The notes below the pieces were generated by a model, which saw only the letters and a list, made by a program, of their open reading frames with translations, did not search any database and was not told the DNA's origin. The position numbers were made by a program, and so were the translations under genes. Below, in pieces: positions 1-9,595 of a DNA stretch of 64,000 nucleotides. The stretch's first letter is position 1; every line of letters starts with the position of its first letter. This stretch comes from Streptomyces chattanoogensis (lineage in GTDB: Bacteria > Actinomycetota > Actinomycetes > Streptomycetales > Streptomycetaceae): NCBI RefSeq assembly GCF_001294335.1, contig NZ_LGKG01000159.1, positions 20,924 to 84,923 on the forward strand. Direction: 5' to 3'.

Positions 1-1780
<1,780 letters not shown>

Positions 1781-1791
1781 TCAGCACCCCG

Positions 1792-2139
1792 TCACGTCTC
1801 CATCTCCGTGACCAGCTCGGCGAAACCGAGCGCGCGCAGCACGCTGCCTGCCGCGTCGACCACCCGCGCACTGCCGACGATCGGCGCGATCGCCACACAG
1901 ACGGCCTTGGCGTCTTCGGCGGTCAGCCCGGCTTCCTTCGCCACGCTGAGATTGGTCAGGTACGAGGCGGGCGCGGCATCCATCGCGATGAGCGAAGCCA
2001 GCCGTACGAGGTGGTAGGTGCGCTCATCGAGGCCGGAATTGGGCAGCGTTTCGATGGTCATCCGCGCGAGCTGCTCAAAGACCGGGTGCTCACCGTGAGC
2101 AAGGGCGCCCAGGGTCCGTTCGGGAGCTTCTGCTGTCAT
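1792..2139 (-). CDS. Carboxymuconolactone decarboxylase (CMD/AhpD-like) family protein
   Basis: A 115-residue alpha-helical protein resembling the carboxymuconolactone decarboxylase superfamily (LVRLASLIAMDAAPASYL, then EAGLTAEDAKAVCVAIAPIVG). The CxxC redox pair of AhpD is absent; only one Cys is seen, so a peroxidase-partner role is unlikely. The ATG at 2139 follows GAAGGTGG at good spacing. Longer upstream reading in this frame runs into the displaced glnA end and is not coding. The gene has its own T-run terminator. Function beyond family is unknown. Confidence 0.8.
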   Translation of the reverse strand: MTAEAPERTLGALAHGEHPVFEQLARMTIETLPNSGLDERTYHLVRLASLIAMDAAPASYLTNLSVAKEAGLTAEDAKAVCVAIAPIVGSARVVDAAGSVLRALGFAELVTEMET

Positions 2140-2260
2140 GATCGCCACCTTCTCGCTCGTTGTGTCGAGGACGGTCGCGAGAGGAGACGGGTGCACGATG
2201 CACCCTTTGCGCAGCAAGGTCCTATACGGGTGATTCCATTGCTCACTCGCCTCAAACCGG

Positions 2261-2298
2261 CGGAGGCCGCCGCCCCGGGGGTGGGGCGGCGGCCTCCG
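2261..2298 (-). terminator. Displaced original terminator of glnA
   Basis: A perfect 16-bp inverted repeat (2261-2276 with 2283-2298) begins 19 bp after the TAA of the leftover glnA tail at 2318-2320. This is where a glnA terminator should be, but the intact glnA now ends 13.3 kb away. I infer that it terminated glnA before the element inserted. It may still terminate transcripts leaving the element. Confidence 0.7.
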
Positions 2299-2317
2299 TG
2301 GTGTTTCTGACGTCGAT

Positions 2318-2340
2318 TTAGATGTCGAAGTACAGCTGGA
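2318..2340. repeat. Left attachment core (duplicated glnA 3' end)
   Basis: TTA-G-ATGTCGAAGTACAGCT-G-GA matches 15599-15621 with mismatches only at the third position of the last Ile codon (ATC against ATT on the minus strand) and at 2338. On the minus strand it encodes LYFDI and a stop, as glnA does. It is an orphan gene end with no upstream reading frame of glnA type. Confidence 0.85.
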
Positions 2341-2382
2341 GAAGTGCTCTGACCTGCACCGATATCTTGCTGATGGGCAGGA

Positions 2383-2401
2383 CGGTGCACAAGCGGTGCA
2401 C
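2383..2401 (+). repeat. Left paired arm-type boxes (CGGTGCAC twice, 11-bp pitch)
   Basis: CGGTGCAC occurs at 2383-2390 and 2394-2401. An inverted near-copy CTGCACCG lies at 2354-2361. The same box appears as a pair with the same 11-bp spacing at the other end of the element (15476-15494). These look like arm-type binding sites for the integrase or excisionase. Confidence 0.6.
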
Positions 2402-2411
2402 TGGAGGAGCG

Positions 2412-2678
2412 TTAGACGGAATCGGTACGTCTCTTGTGGCGTCGGCGGTGTGCCTTGCGGTACTTGCCAGCGACTCGTCGCTGCCGTACGACCGTCCCGA
2501 CGGTGCGGCGGCGGTGCTCCAGGATGGCGATCCACCATGCCAATCGGTCACTGGACTTATCTGGGATGAGCAGTCGCAGGGCCCGGAGACAGAAGAAGAC
2601 CAGGCTAGTGAATGCGACGACCAGGCATGCTGCCCACCAAGGCATGCTGGTGCCCACGGTCCCAAGGATCTCGATCAC
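2412..2678 (-). CDS. Small membrane protein of unknown function
   Basis: An 88-residue frame with one clear hydrophobic helix (about residues 13-38, WWAACLVVAFTSLVFFCLRA), a short polar stretch with DKSSDRLAWW, and a strongly basic Arg/Lys-rich tail. It starts with GTG and no convincing Shine-Dalgarno is visible. It is the first gene inside the left end of the element. Its composition is protein-like rather than shadow-like, but I do not recognise a named family. A role in element maintenance or transfer would be speculation. Confidence 0.5.
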   Translation of the reverse strand: MIEILGTVGTSMPWWAACLVVAFTSLVFFCLRALRLLIPDKSSDRLAWWIAILEHRRRTVGTVVRQRRVAGKYRKAHRRRHKRRTDSV

Positions 2679-2729
2679 GACGCGGGTGCTTTCTGTCGGT
2701 AGCTCAGAGGGACGAATGGTGTGCGGCGG

Positions 2730-3596
2730 CTACGCACGTCGCGAGCGAAGGCGGAGCGTAGCGTTTCCGAGCGTGATGGCGAGATGGTCGGGTGCCGATA
2801 CCGTCCTGGTCCCGGGAATGCCGATGATCGGATCAGTCATCGACGCGGCCAGGTCGTCCGGATAGGGGTATGAGTCCCATCGCAGCTCCCAGCTGTCACC
2901 GGCCCCCTGAAGCTTCCGGTCTTCGCCAAGACTGCGGTCGCTGTCGAGCCAGCCTGGGCGCCGCAGGGGGTCATAGAACCAGTTGCCGATTGCCCACCTG
3001 CGGTGAGGGTCTCGTGCTGAGATGCGGCAGAAGACGCCAGCCAGAAGACACTGTGCGTGCTCAGTCATGGGAGGCACGCTGGCCAGCTGTTCGCGTTCGG
3101 CAGGAGTGAGCGGAGCATCCATGGTGAAGAAGTCGACGTAGGACTCGCTTCGTGCGCCGGCAGGTTTCCCTGATGGATTATCCGTGACTACGAACTGCGC
3201 GTTGGTAGGCAGATGCCGCATGATGTAGGTGCCGTACCCGCGATGTTCCTCAACCCGCAGACCCGGCAACCCGCCAACCCCATTCGGCTCCGGGAGCAGG
3301 TAGTCGACCACGTTATGGGGCACGTCAGTGATGAGCACCATGCGATCGAATCGTGGGGACGCCGTGATGGTGTACGCGGAGAGGGCGGCCATGTGCCACC
3401 CGGCGGGAGTGCTGTAGTCGTACCCGCGGTTCAGCAAGCCGAGCGCGAGCAGCGCACGTAGCTCTCGTTGCCCCGGGACACAGACATCCACCCCGATGGA
3501 GTGGTCGCGGGCGATGCCGGCTTTGGCTGCGGCGAACTTCTCGCCGGTGTATAGCGAACGAGTGCGGGCCGCCATGTTTCGCTGGCTTTCGGGCAT
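2730..3596 (-). CDS. Hypothetical protein of the integrative element
   Basis: A 288-residue soluble protein of no family I can name. The N-terminus (RTRSLYTGEKFAAAKAGI) resembles a short leader seen on several Streptomyces accessory proteins. The middle carries a D/E- and aromatic-rich segment (NGVGGLPGLRVEEHRGYGTYIMRHLP broken into two parts here by eye). No transmembrane helix or catalytic signature is obvious. The ATG at 3596 lies 8 bp beyond the stop of a possible 54-residue upstream frame, so the two could be co-transcribed. Assigned to element cargo by position. Confidence 0.7.
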   Translation of the reverse strand: MPESQRNMAARTRSLYTGEKFAAAKAGIARDHSIGVDVCVPGQRELRALLALGLLNRGYDYSTPAGWHMAALSAYTITASPRFDRMVLITDVPHNVVDYLLPEPNGVGGLPGLRVEEHRGYGTYIMRHLPTNAQFVVTDNPSGKPAGARSESYVDFFTMDAPLTPAEREQLASVPPMTEHAQCLLAGVFCRISARDPHRRWAIGNWFYDPLRRPGWLDSDRSLGEDRKLQGAGDSWELRWDSYPYPDDLAASMTDPIIGIPGTRTVSAPDHLAITLGNATLRLRSRRA

Positions 3597-3604
3597 GCTT
3601 CACC

Positions 3605-3769
3605 TCACCGCTGCCCGGTCAGCGCATCAGGGCCACATACCTTGTGAAACCACGCGTCGTCTGTTGCGTCGCGGAGTAGGTGCTCCACACCCTGCACAGC
3701 TTCCGTGAGTACCGGGCTCACATACTTCTGCTGGCGACCGGGCCTCCGCGGACCGGCATCTGCTCGCAC
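3605..3769 (-). CDS. Possible small protein (54 aa) upstream of the hypothetical gene
   Basis: The frame starts at GTG 3769 just after AGGTAG and ends 8 bp before the next ATG. The product (KYVSPVLTEAVQGVEHLL then RDATDDAWFHKVCG) looks helical and protein-like. There is no family assignment. A longer frame through the same stop extends to 4468 but runs antisense to the plus-strand small gene and looks non-coding beyond 3769. Confidence 0.35.
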   Translation of the reverse strand: MRADAGPRRPGRQQKYVSPVLTEAVQGVEHLLRDATDDAWFHKVCGPDALTGQR

Positions 3770-3913
3770 TCTACCTGACGTCTGCCCGGTTTCGCGTTGA
3801 GTTGCCGGAGGTCTCAGCGTGAGAGGGACGTTCGTCTCTGCCTCTGGCCTGCATGATGCGGAGAGCAGTGCCCATGGGGTTTGGGGCCTGGCCAGGTGCG
3901 CATATTGCCGTTC

Positions 3914-4183
3914 ATGACCGACTCGCCGAAGGAAGACCTCGACGCCCTGATACAGGCTGTCGCAGAGCTGCATGGGTCCAATGTCCGGGGCAAAGAAGCC
4001 CGAGCCGCGGCGGAGGCCGCGGCGAACCTCCACTCCGCAAGTGGGTTCCTTTATGCACCCGGGGAGGTGTTGGACACCTTCGACCGGGCCATCGAAATCG
4101 GCTATGCCGCCGCACTTCGAGGAGCCCGTGAGGGGAAGTTCGACGAGGAAATCCGGGTCTGGCGTCCGGGACTCATCGGCTGA
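3914..4183 (+). CDS. Hypothetical small helical protein (89 aa)
   Basis: Reads MTDSPKEDLDALIQAVAELH followed by an alanine-rich helix and a conserved-looking end (FDEEIRVWRPGLIG). It is acidic, soluble and has no known motif. The ATG at 3914 gives the most natural N-terminus; an in-frame ATG at 3881 would add 11 residues, and neither has a good ribosome-binding site. It lies between the element's hypothetical genes and the convergent integrase. Confidence 0.5.
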   Translation: MTDSPKEDLDALIQAVAELHGSNVRGKEARAAAEAAANLHSASGFLYAPGEVLDTFDRAIEIGYAAALRGAREGKFDEEIRVWRPGLIG

Positions 4184-4257
4184 GGCACCGTCATGCGTGA
4201 GAGGCCAACGAGGTGCTTTGGCCCCGTCGGCCCCTCCTCCAGTGGCGCTTTTGGCGA

Positions 4258-5535
4258 TTAGGCAGCCAGTCGGTAGCGGTGCCCGATTGCCTTGCGTGCC
4301 TTCTCCACAGCGCCGGTCACACGGTGTACGTACCGCCGCAACGTGAACGCCGGATCCTCGTGGCCGAGCAGGTCGGCGAGCGTGTAGACGTCCACGCCCT
4401 CGTTGATCGCCTCCGAGGCGAAGAGGTGCCGGAGGGCGTGCATCATCTTGTCCCGGCAGGGCTCCCACCTGCGGCCTTTGCCGGTCGGCTTGTCGTTCAC
4501 CGCCTCGATGGCACCGATCGCCTCAAGGGCCGCCTTCCAGAGGTAGTTGAAGTAGTTCTTGTTGAGCACCTTGCGCTCGCGTGTGGTGAACATGAGGCAT
4601 ACGGTGACCAGCTCGCCATCCTTCTCCAGCCACGGCAGCGTGACCTTGACCGGAGGAAACTCCCGCATGTGCTCGCGCAGCAGTGTCGCCAAGTCCTCGT
4701 CGAGGGGGACGTAGCGGTCTTTCGGATCGTCCTTGGTGCCGCCCTTGGGCGGCGCGAAGACGAGCGTGCCGCGGTGATGCGTGATCTGACGGCAGATGCG
4801 GACGGTCTTGTCGTCCTCCGACCAGTCCACGTCGTCCGGGCTGAAGCCGAATATCTCACCTTGCCGCATACCGAGCCCACGGCCACAGTCGACCGTGGCT
4901 TGGTATCGGTCCGGCAGCTGCTTGCGCAGGTCATCCGTCTGCTCCCAGGAGAGCGGCACGTTTTTGGCTGACTTCTTCGACCGCCTGGGCTTCACGCGCT
5001 TGACCGACCCGGTCTCGCACGGGTTCTTCGGGACCAGGTCGTCGTCCACCGCCATGGCGAGGATCGACGACAGGTGGGTGAAGATCAGGCCGACAGTCGT
5101 CTCGTCGAGCACCTGTAGCCGGCGCTTGATCCAGGTCTGGATCGTGGATGGCTTGACCTGCCGCAGCTTGAGATCCCCCAAGGGGCCAATGACGTGGTTG
5201 CGGACACGGGATTCGTACTGGTGGTACGTCCGGGGGTTGTCGAACGTCTGGTTCGTCAGCCACTGCTCGGCGATGCTCTTGAGTAGCGTGTCGCCCTTCT
5301 TCGGGGCGATGTACGTACCGTCGTCGACGGTCCCCAGCATCCGCGTCAGGTGCTGCCGGGCATCCTCATACCGCTCGAAGCTCTCGCTCTGTTGCTGCCC
5401 GTCGGGGTCCCGCCAGCGTGCCAACCAGCGCTTACCGCGCCCGTGCTCGCGGGATGGCACCTTGCCGTGGGCCCTGCACTTCTCCTCCCCCGACTCCGGC
5501 CGCTTCTTGTGCCAGCGGTCGTAGGGCTCAGCCAC
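4258..5535 (-). CDS. int: Tyrosine recombinase / integrase of the glnA element
   Basis: A 425-residue phage-type integrase that should catalyse insertion and excision between glnA and the element attachment site. The N-terminal arm-binding/SAM-like region is followed by a catalytic domain with the expected residues: Arg in GLGMRQGEIFG (about 225), HALRH (about 370), the LLGHEDP box, and the nucleophile Tyr in RRYVH (about 405). The start is GTG 5535, overlapping the upstream repressor gene by 8 bp, which suggests translational coupling. Unlike many elements, int is not right at the att site; about 1.9 kb separates them. Confidence 0.93.
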   Translation of the reverse strand: MAEPYDRWHKKRPESGEEKCRAHGKVPSREHGRGKRWLARWRDPDGQQQSESFERYEDARQHLTRMLGTVDDGTYIAPKKGDTLLKSIAEQWLTNQTFDNPRTYHQYESRVRNHVIGPLGDLKLRQVKPSTIQTWIKRRLQVLDETTVGLIFTHLSSILAMAVDDDLVPKNPCETGSVKRVKPRRSKKSAKNVPLSWEQTDDLRKQLPDRYQATVDCGRGLGMRQGEIFGFSPDDVDWSEDDKTVRICRQITHHRGTLVFAPPKGGTKDDPKDRYVPLDEDLATLLREHMREFPPVKVTLPWLEKDGELVTVCLMFTTRERKVLNKNYFNYLWKAALEAIGAIEAVNDKPTGKGRRWEPCRDKMMHALRHLFASEAINEGVDVYTLADLLGHEDPAFTLRRYVHRVTGAVEKARKAIGHRYRLAA

Positions 5536-5806
5536 GGTGACCCGCTTCCTGCACGGCGCCCGATGGCAGCAAGAGGGCCATGGGAGAGATGCCGAGGGCA
5601 GCAGCGATGGCGGCGAGTTCGTCGACGTCGCAGCGTCGACGGATGCGCTCGATGCGAGAGATCGAGGTGTGGGGCAGGGGGTGGCCTAGCTCGGCGACGA
5701 GGGCGGAGAGCTGGCGTTGGCTCACGCCGTGAGCGCGTCGGAGGCTTTTGAGTTTGTGGGCGGTTTGGATTCCAGTGGGGCCGATTTCGACGGGGTGTTT
5801 TGGCAT
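5528..5806 (-). CDS. Cro/CI (XRE)-type helix-turn-helix regulator
   Basis: A 92-residue protein dominated by one HTH: RRAHGVSQRQLSALVAELGH, then TSISRIERIRRRCDVDELAAIAAALG, the standard XRE fold. It overlaps int by 8 bp and is divergent from xis, the usual place for the repressor governing excision genes. It starts at ATG 5806 with no Shine-Dalgarno, so it may be read from a leaderless message. Role as excision switch is inferred from context. Confidence 0.8.
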   Translation of the reverse strand: MPKHPVEIGPTGIQTAHKLKSLRRAHGVSQRQLSALVAELGHPLPHTSISRIERIRRRCDVDELAAIAAALGISPMALLLPSGAVQEAGHRG

Positions 5807-6242
5807 GGCGATGTTGTAGCTCGCGTTCCCGGGTTTGGGGAAACTGTATTTCCGCTGTATAAGGAGGCGCCCTTCGCGCCGCGTGGGTACTGTCGCTGTG
5901 CGTCTGAATGGTTACGGAATTGGCGGCCGGATTCTGTGATATGGTCCCGCACCTTTCGCCCGCAGGGGGTTGCCGGTGACTCGTTACACCTCCATGGCCT
6001 GGCACTTCGGTCAGGATCCGGCGTGAAGCGGAGCGCACCAGCAGGGCATCACGAAGCTGACACCAGGAAGTGGACTGGTCGCTCTCGACTGTGTGGAATG
6101 GGGCTCACTCTCACTGCTTCGACGTCCTGTGTGGATGCTGTTTGGTGCGGCCGTGAATTGTCTGCAAGATAGCGCTGGATGTTGCGGAAGATGCGTGGCT
6201 ATGTTGGCCACACCGCCCGCCCAATTCAGCGAAGGGAAGCAA
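5807..6242. other. Control region between repressor and excisionase
   Basis: 436 bp between the divergent repressor and xis genes, noticeably more AT-rich than its surroundings, with no frame I would call coding. It must hold both promoters. I could not pick a convincing -35/-10 pair; TACAAC 6 bp upstream of the repressor ATG is the best -10 for a leaderless transcript. Confidence 0.5.
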
Positions 6243-6464
6243 ATGAAGCACACCGAGTCCCGCCAGGACGCTGGCAAGCACCGTCGCGCGCTGGCGAGTC
6301 CGCAGGAGATCTCCGACTACCTCTGCATCCCGGTGCGGACGCTGTACCAGTGGAAATACCGGGGCACCGGCCCGAAGGTCCACAAGGTCGGAAAGCATCT
6401 GCGTTACCGGTGGACGGAGGTCGACGCATGGCTCCAGACCCAGTCCCTGGATCTGGTCGCCTGA
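6243..6464 (+). CDS. xis: Excisionase (MerR-like winged helix, Xis/AlpA type)
   Basis: A 73-residue protein with the winged-helix excisionase pattern SPQEISDYLCIPVRTLYQWK, then GPKVHKVGKHLRYRWTEVDAWL. It should bend attachment-site DNA and push the integrase toward excision. The ATG at 6243 is preceded by GAAGGGAAG. It lies divergent from the int/repressor pair and upstream of the DUF3631 gene, with a hairpin right after its stop. Confidence 0.88.
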   Translation: MKHTESRQDAGKHRRALASPQEISDYLCIPVRTLYQWKYRGTGPKVHKVGKHLRYRWTEVDAWLQTQSLDLVA

Positions 6465-6481
6465 ACCGCCGGATGACGAAG

Positions 6482-6511
6482 CGGCCCTCGGCGCGCCAAC
6501 GCCGAGGGCCG
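6482..6511 (+). terminator. Hairpin after xis
   Basis: An 11-bp perfect stem (6482-6492 with 6501-6511) with an 8-nt loop, starting 17 bp after the xis stop. There is no T-run, so it may attenuate rather than fully stop transcription into the DUF3631 gene. Confidence 0.45.
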
Positions 6512-6599
6512 AAGAGTCCCCAACCGACCGCCCGTACCTGAACGATGATGACGGTGGTGCGGAGCCTGCACGCTTCGTACCACCGGGTGAGGAACGTCC

Positions 6600-7922
6600 T
6601 TGAACCACCCTATGACGGCGCAGCCCGCCGTCGCATCCCACCAACCCGCCTGGCCACCGGTCGCCATCCCCGGGCAGGCCGGTGCCCACCGCGCTGCAGT
6701 GCCCACCGGTGACCGGGATTCGTCGCCCCCACCGGGCAGTGCAACGAGTGCCTCAGACACCGACGACATCCTGGCCGAGAACCGGTCAACGGATAGCACC
6801 GACCGCCCCGCCACTCCGTTCGTTGGCCCACTGACCGAGGGCGCTGACCTGCTGGCTGAACTGCGGTCAGCGATCGAAACGTTCGTGGTCTTGCCCCACC
6901 GGCAAGCCCTGGACGCGGTCACCTTGTGGGTTGCCGCCACACACCTGCAGCCTGCCTGGCAGCACGCCCCGCGCCTGGCGGTGGTGGGCCCGGCGAAGCG
7001 GTGCGGCAAGTCGAGGCTGCTGGACGTGTTGCACGAGACCGTCCACGACCCGTTCATCACGGTCAACTCGACCCCGGCGGCCATCTTCCGCTCCATCACC
7101 GCCAACCCGCCCACCCTCCTGGTGGACGAGGCGGACACCATCTTCGGCAGCCCCAAGGTGGCGGAGAAGAACGAGGAGATGCGCGGTCTGCTCAACTCCG
7201 GCCACCACCGCAACCGGCCGACCACCCGGGTCGCGGGAAATGACCACCAGCCCACCAAATTCCGCACCTTCGCGATGGCTGCCCTGGCCGGCATCGGGGA
7301 CCTTCCCGACACGATCATGGACCGGTCTGTGGTCATCCGCATGCGCCGCCGTGCACCGGGCGAGAAGGTGCGGCCCTACCGCTCACGCCGCGACACTCCT
7401 GCCCTCAACGCCCTGCGGCATCGGCTGGCGGCTTGGCTTGGCCCACACCTGGAGGAGGCTGCCGACTCCGAGCCGGTCATGCCGGTCGAGGACCGCGCGG
7501 CTGATACCTGGGAGCCGCTGATCGTCGTCGCCGACCTGGCGGGAGGCCCCTGGCCTGCCTGGGCCCGTACCGCCTGCCAGATGATGACCGCATACGAGCA
7601 GGGTCAGGAGGAGGACCACGGCGGGCTGAAGATCCGCATCCTGACGGACATCCGTCAGGTCTTCGCCTCCTACGGCAACCCCGACGCGCTGCCGACCGAG
7701 AGCCTGCTCGCCGCCCTGCGAGTCGATGCGGAAGGGCCTTGGGCCGAGTACGGCAACGGTGGGCTGAGCGCACGCGGCCTGCAACTCCTTCTGGCCGACT
7801 ACCAGATCAGGTCCGCCAACCACCGCTTCGGCGACATTGGCCAGCGCAAGGGCTTCTCACGCAGCCAGTTCACCGACGCCTGGATGCGTTACTGCCCTCC
7901 ACCCGCACGCACTGCCCCGTAA
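6600..7922 (+). CDS. DUF3631-domain P-loop ATPase
   Basis: A 440-residue protein with a Walker A-like loop (GPAKRCGKSR, about residue 130) and a Walker B (LLVDEAD, about 175), followed by SNF2/AAA-like polar motifs and the DUF3631 C-terminal region. This family is common in actinobacterial plasmids and integrative elements beside xis/int and is thought to serve DNA replication or processing; the exact role is unproven. I chose TTG 6600 because GAGGA sits 8 bp upstream; an in-frame ATG at 6612 has no such support. The first 90 residues are Pro/Ala-rich and probably disordered. Confidence 0.85.
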   Translation: MNHPMTAQPAVASHQPAWPPVAIPGQAGAHRAAVPTGDRDSSPPPGSATSASDTDDILAENRSTDSTDRPATPFVGPLTEGADLLAELRSAIETFVVLPHRQALDAVTLWVAATHLQPAWQHAPRLAVVGPAKRCGKSRLLDVLHETVHDPFITVNSTPAAIFRSITANPPTLLVDEADTIFGSPKVAEKNEEMRGLLNSGHHRNRPTTRVAGNDHQPTKFRTFAMAALAGIGDLPDTIMDRSVVIRMRRRAPGEKVRPYRSRRDTPALNALRHRLAAWLGPHLEEAADSEPVMPVEDRAADTWEPLIVVADLAGGPWPAWARTACQMMTAYEQGQEEDHGGLKIRILTDIRQVFASYGNPDALPTESLLAALRVDAEGPWAEYGNGGLSARGLQLLLADYQIRSANHRFGDIGQRKGFSRSQFTDAWMRYCPPPARTAP

Positions 7923-7932
7923 CCCGGCCTCA

Positions 7933-8096
7933 CTCGTCCCACTCGTCCCCGCGCAGGTCAGCGCGGGGACGACTCTCTGCGTGGGACGAGTCCACCCGTC
8001 CCGCATATCGGACCGACCTTGCGCCGATACGAGTCGACCCGTACCACCGGATGCGACCCTCCGCGCCCTGACCAGGCATGCAACGGGTGGGACGGG
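7933..8096. repeat. Six iteron-like 9-bp boxes around a CGTCCC core
   Basis: Copies of (C/G)(T/C)CGTCCC(A/C/G) in either orientation lie at 7933-7941, 7942-7950, 7965-7973, 7982-7990, 7995-8003 and 8088-8096. The first two are adjacent direct repeats. A 10-bp stem (7945-7954 with 7961-7970) involves two of them. They follow the DUF3631 gene directly and could bind its product or mark an origin or transfer site. Confidence 0.45.
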
Positions 8097-8160
8097 TGCA
8101 AGGCCGCCCGGCACGGAAACTGACGCGGCTGCCACGCCCCAACCCACGCAGCAAGCTGTA

Positions 8161-8209
8161 GCTTCCGAAACTCCTCCGCAGCCCGTGGCCGCGGAGGAGT
8201 TTCGGAAGC
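8161..8209. terminator. 19-bp perfect hairpin between convergent genes
   Basis: GCTTCCGAAACTCCTCCGC (8161-8179) pairs perfectly with 8191-8209 across an 11-nt loop. It lies between the plus-strand DUF3631 gene and the minus-strand HAD gene and so can stop transcription from both sides. A second GC stem follows at 8215-8234. Apart from these and the iteron-like boxes, 7923-8306 holds no gene that I can support. Confidence 0.65.
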
Positions 8210-8306
8210 GCATGCCCCGCCCGGGAGGGGCGGGGAAGCCCGGCACCAGCGGGCGCTGGGGGTCGAGGCAGCGACCGGGGGCGGATCGCAGCGAGAAGGG
8301 CACTGC

Positions 8307-8873
8307 TCAGCATCTCGCCGTTGCTGCAGTCCCTGCATCGTGGAGTGGCTTCCCAGTCGCCCACTTCCGCACCGTCGCCAAGTGCTCCGGTAGCAGCCCG
8401 ATGTACGGATCCGGCTGTACGAGCAAGGTAGGGGTGCCGCCGGCATCGCGCTCCGCTGCCCATTCCTGGTCGAGGTCGGTGAAGTCGTCGTCGATCCAGG
8501 CGACCGGCGCGTCCGCGATCCAGGCGTCGACGTGGTCGCGTTTCCACAGGTAGCCGTTGGGGTGGCTGGTGGTGATCTGCGGACGCGGGAGGTCAACGTA
8601 CGGGAAGGACGGGAGACAGAGGAGCGGTCCGATCAGGGTGGTGGCGTCCTGGCGCCAGCTGGTGCACCAGACCGGGGTGACCAGGCCGCTCCGGATCACA
8701 TCCATGAGCAGGGGGCCATGGGCAGGGTTGAGCCAGACCGTGACCGCGTCGTCGGCGCTACGGCCAGCGGGGACGACGTCGTGGCGGGCATGAGTCGGCG
8801 GGCTGGTCCCGATGGCGGCGGGGAAAGGTATGAGGACGCCGTCAATGTCGAGGAGCAGGTAGGGCAGGCGCAT
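8307..8873 (-). CDS. HAD-superfamily phosphatase-like protein (HAD_SAK type)
   Basis: A 188-residue HAD-fold protein. Motif I is LLLDIDGVL at residues 5-13 (nucleophile and acid Asp), motif II is CTSWRQDA, the lysine is in LWKRDHV, and the motif III/IV acidic patch is WIDDDF. The last form is typical of HAD domains found alone or in 'Swiss army knife' RNA-repair proteins. It probably hydrolyses a phosphate ester, substrate unknown. It is last in a four-gene minus-strand set with a methyltransferase, an APH-fold kinase and an unknown protein. Confidence 0.8.
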   Translation of the reverse strand: MRLPYLLLDIDGVLIPFPAAIGTSPPTHARHDVVPAGRSADDAVTVWLNPAHGPLLMDVIRSGLVTPVWCTSWRQDATTLIGPLLCLPSFPYVDLPRPQITTSHPNGYLWKRDHVDAWIADAPVAWIDDDFTDLDQEWAAERDAGGTPTLLVQPDPYIGLLPEHLATVRKWATGKPLHDAGTAATARC

Positions 8874-8902
8874 CCGTTCCTCCGTAGGGAGCCGGGGCGG
8901 GG

Positions 8903-9595
8903 TCAGAGTTTGCGCGCGGTGATCAGCAGGGTGGTGGGCCGGCGGCCATTGCGGGCGTCGTTGAACTCGTGGGCCGAGGTGAGCGAGAGGCCCGCGCGAG
9001 CGAGGTGCTTGTCCCAGCGTTCGGTGTCGAAGTCCCAGCGGGCGATCGGGAGCCGGGTGCGGTCGGGGAGCGTGACGAAGTCGCGGCGAGGCCGGTCGTC
9101 GGTGGCGCGATGCCGGTGGCCGCGCTGGGGGTGCGGAACGGAGAAGGCAAGCGTGCAGCCGGGCTTGAGGCGCTGCGCGATGGCCGGTAGCAGGAGTTCG
9201 GGAGCGACGAGGCCGATGGCGCCGAAGACCGAGTAGATTGCGTCGAACTGCTCATTGGACGCCTGCAGGTAGTGAAGTGCGTGGCCGGCGACGAAGGTCA
9301 GGTTGTTAAGCCGTCCGTAGTGCGAGCGTGCTCGGCGAATCTGAAGACCGACCTGGTCGACGCCGGTGACACGAGCACCGTGACGGGTGGCGAGGCACGC
9401 GGCGTTGTGACCAGGCCCGCAACCTAGTTCCACCACACGCTTGCGGCGCAGGTCGGGGCCGAGGATCTCGGCGCCGGGGCCGTTGCCGCGCCGTGTGGTC
9501 CATTCCACCCGTGCTGGCACGGCCAGCGGCTCGGCAGGGCTGGCCGCAGTGCGTTGCAGCGCGTGGGCGTACCACGGAGAAGTCTGGGCGAGCAC
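8903..9595 (-). CDS. Class I SAM-dependent methyltransferase
   Basis: 230 residues with motif I VVELGCGPGHNAACLA (about residue 53), an acidic motif II (VTGVDQ) and a methyltransferase-11-like core (FDAIYSVFGAIG). The GTG start (9595) lies directly after the TAG of the upstream kinase gene, so translation is coupled and the two products probably act together. The substrate is unknown; the flanking kinase and HAD phosphatase suggest a small molecule or nucleotide. Confidence 0.85.
   Translation of the reverse strand: MLAQTSPWYAHALQRTAASPAEPLAVPARVEWTTRRGNGPGAEILGPDLRRKRVVELGCGPGHNAACLATRHGARVTGVDQVGLQIRRARSHYGRLNNLTFVAGHALHYLQASNEQFDAIYSVFGAIGLVAPELLLPAIAQRLKPGCTLAFSVPHPQRGHRHRATDDRPRRDFVTLPDRTRLPIARWDFDTERWDKHLARAGLSLTSAHEFNDARNGRRPTTLLITARKL

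Noticed and set aside
2318..2665. Minus-strand frame ending in LYFDI
   Set aside because: Only the last few codons are glnA-derived; the rest is a chance extension into the element and is not a gene.
5717..6172. 151-codon plus-strand frame between repressor and xis
   Set aside because: Overlaps the repressor antisense, has no ribosome-binding site and unusual composition; the region is better read as a control region.
6600..7922. DUF3631 gene as a TraB/FtsK conjugation translocase
   Set aside because: The P-loop is present, but no membrane helices, no FtsK motor motifs and no gamma domain are visible.
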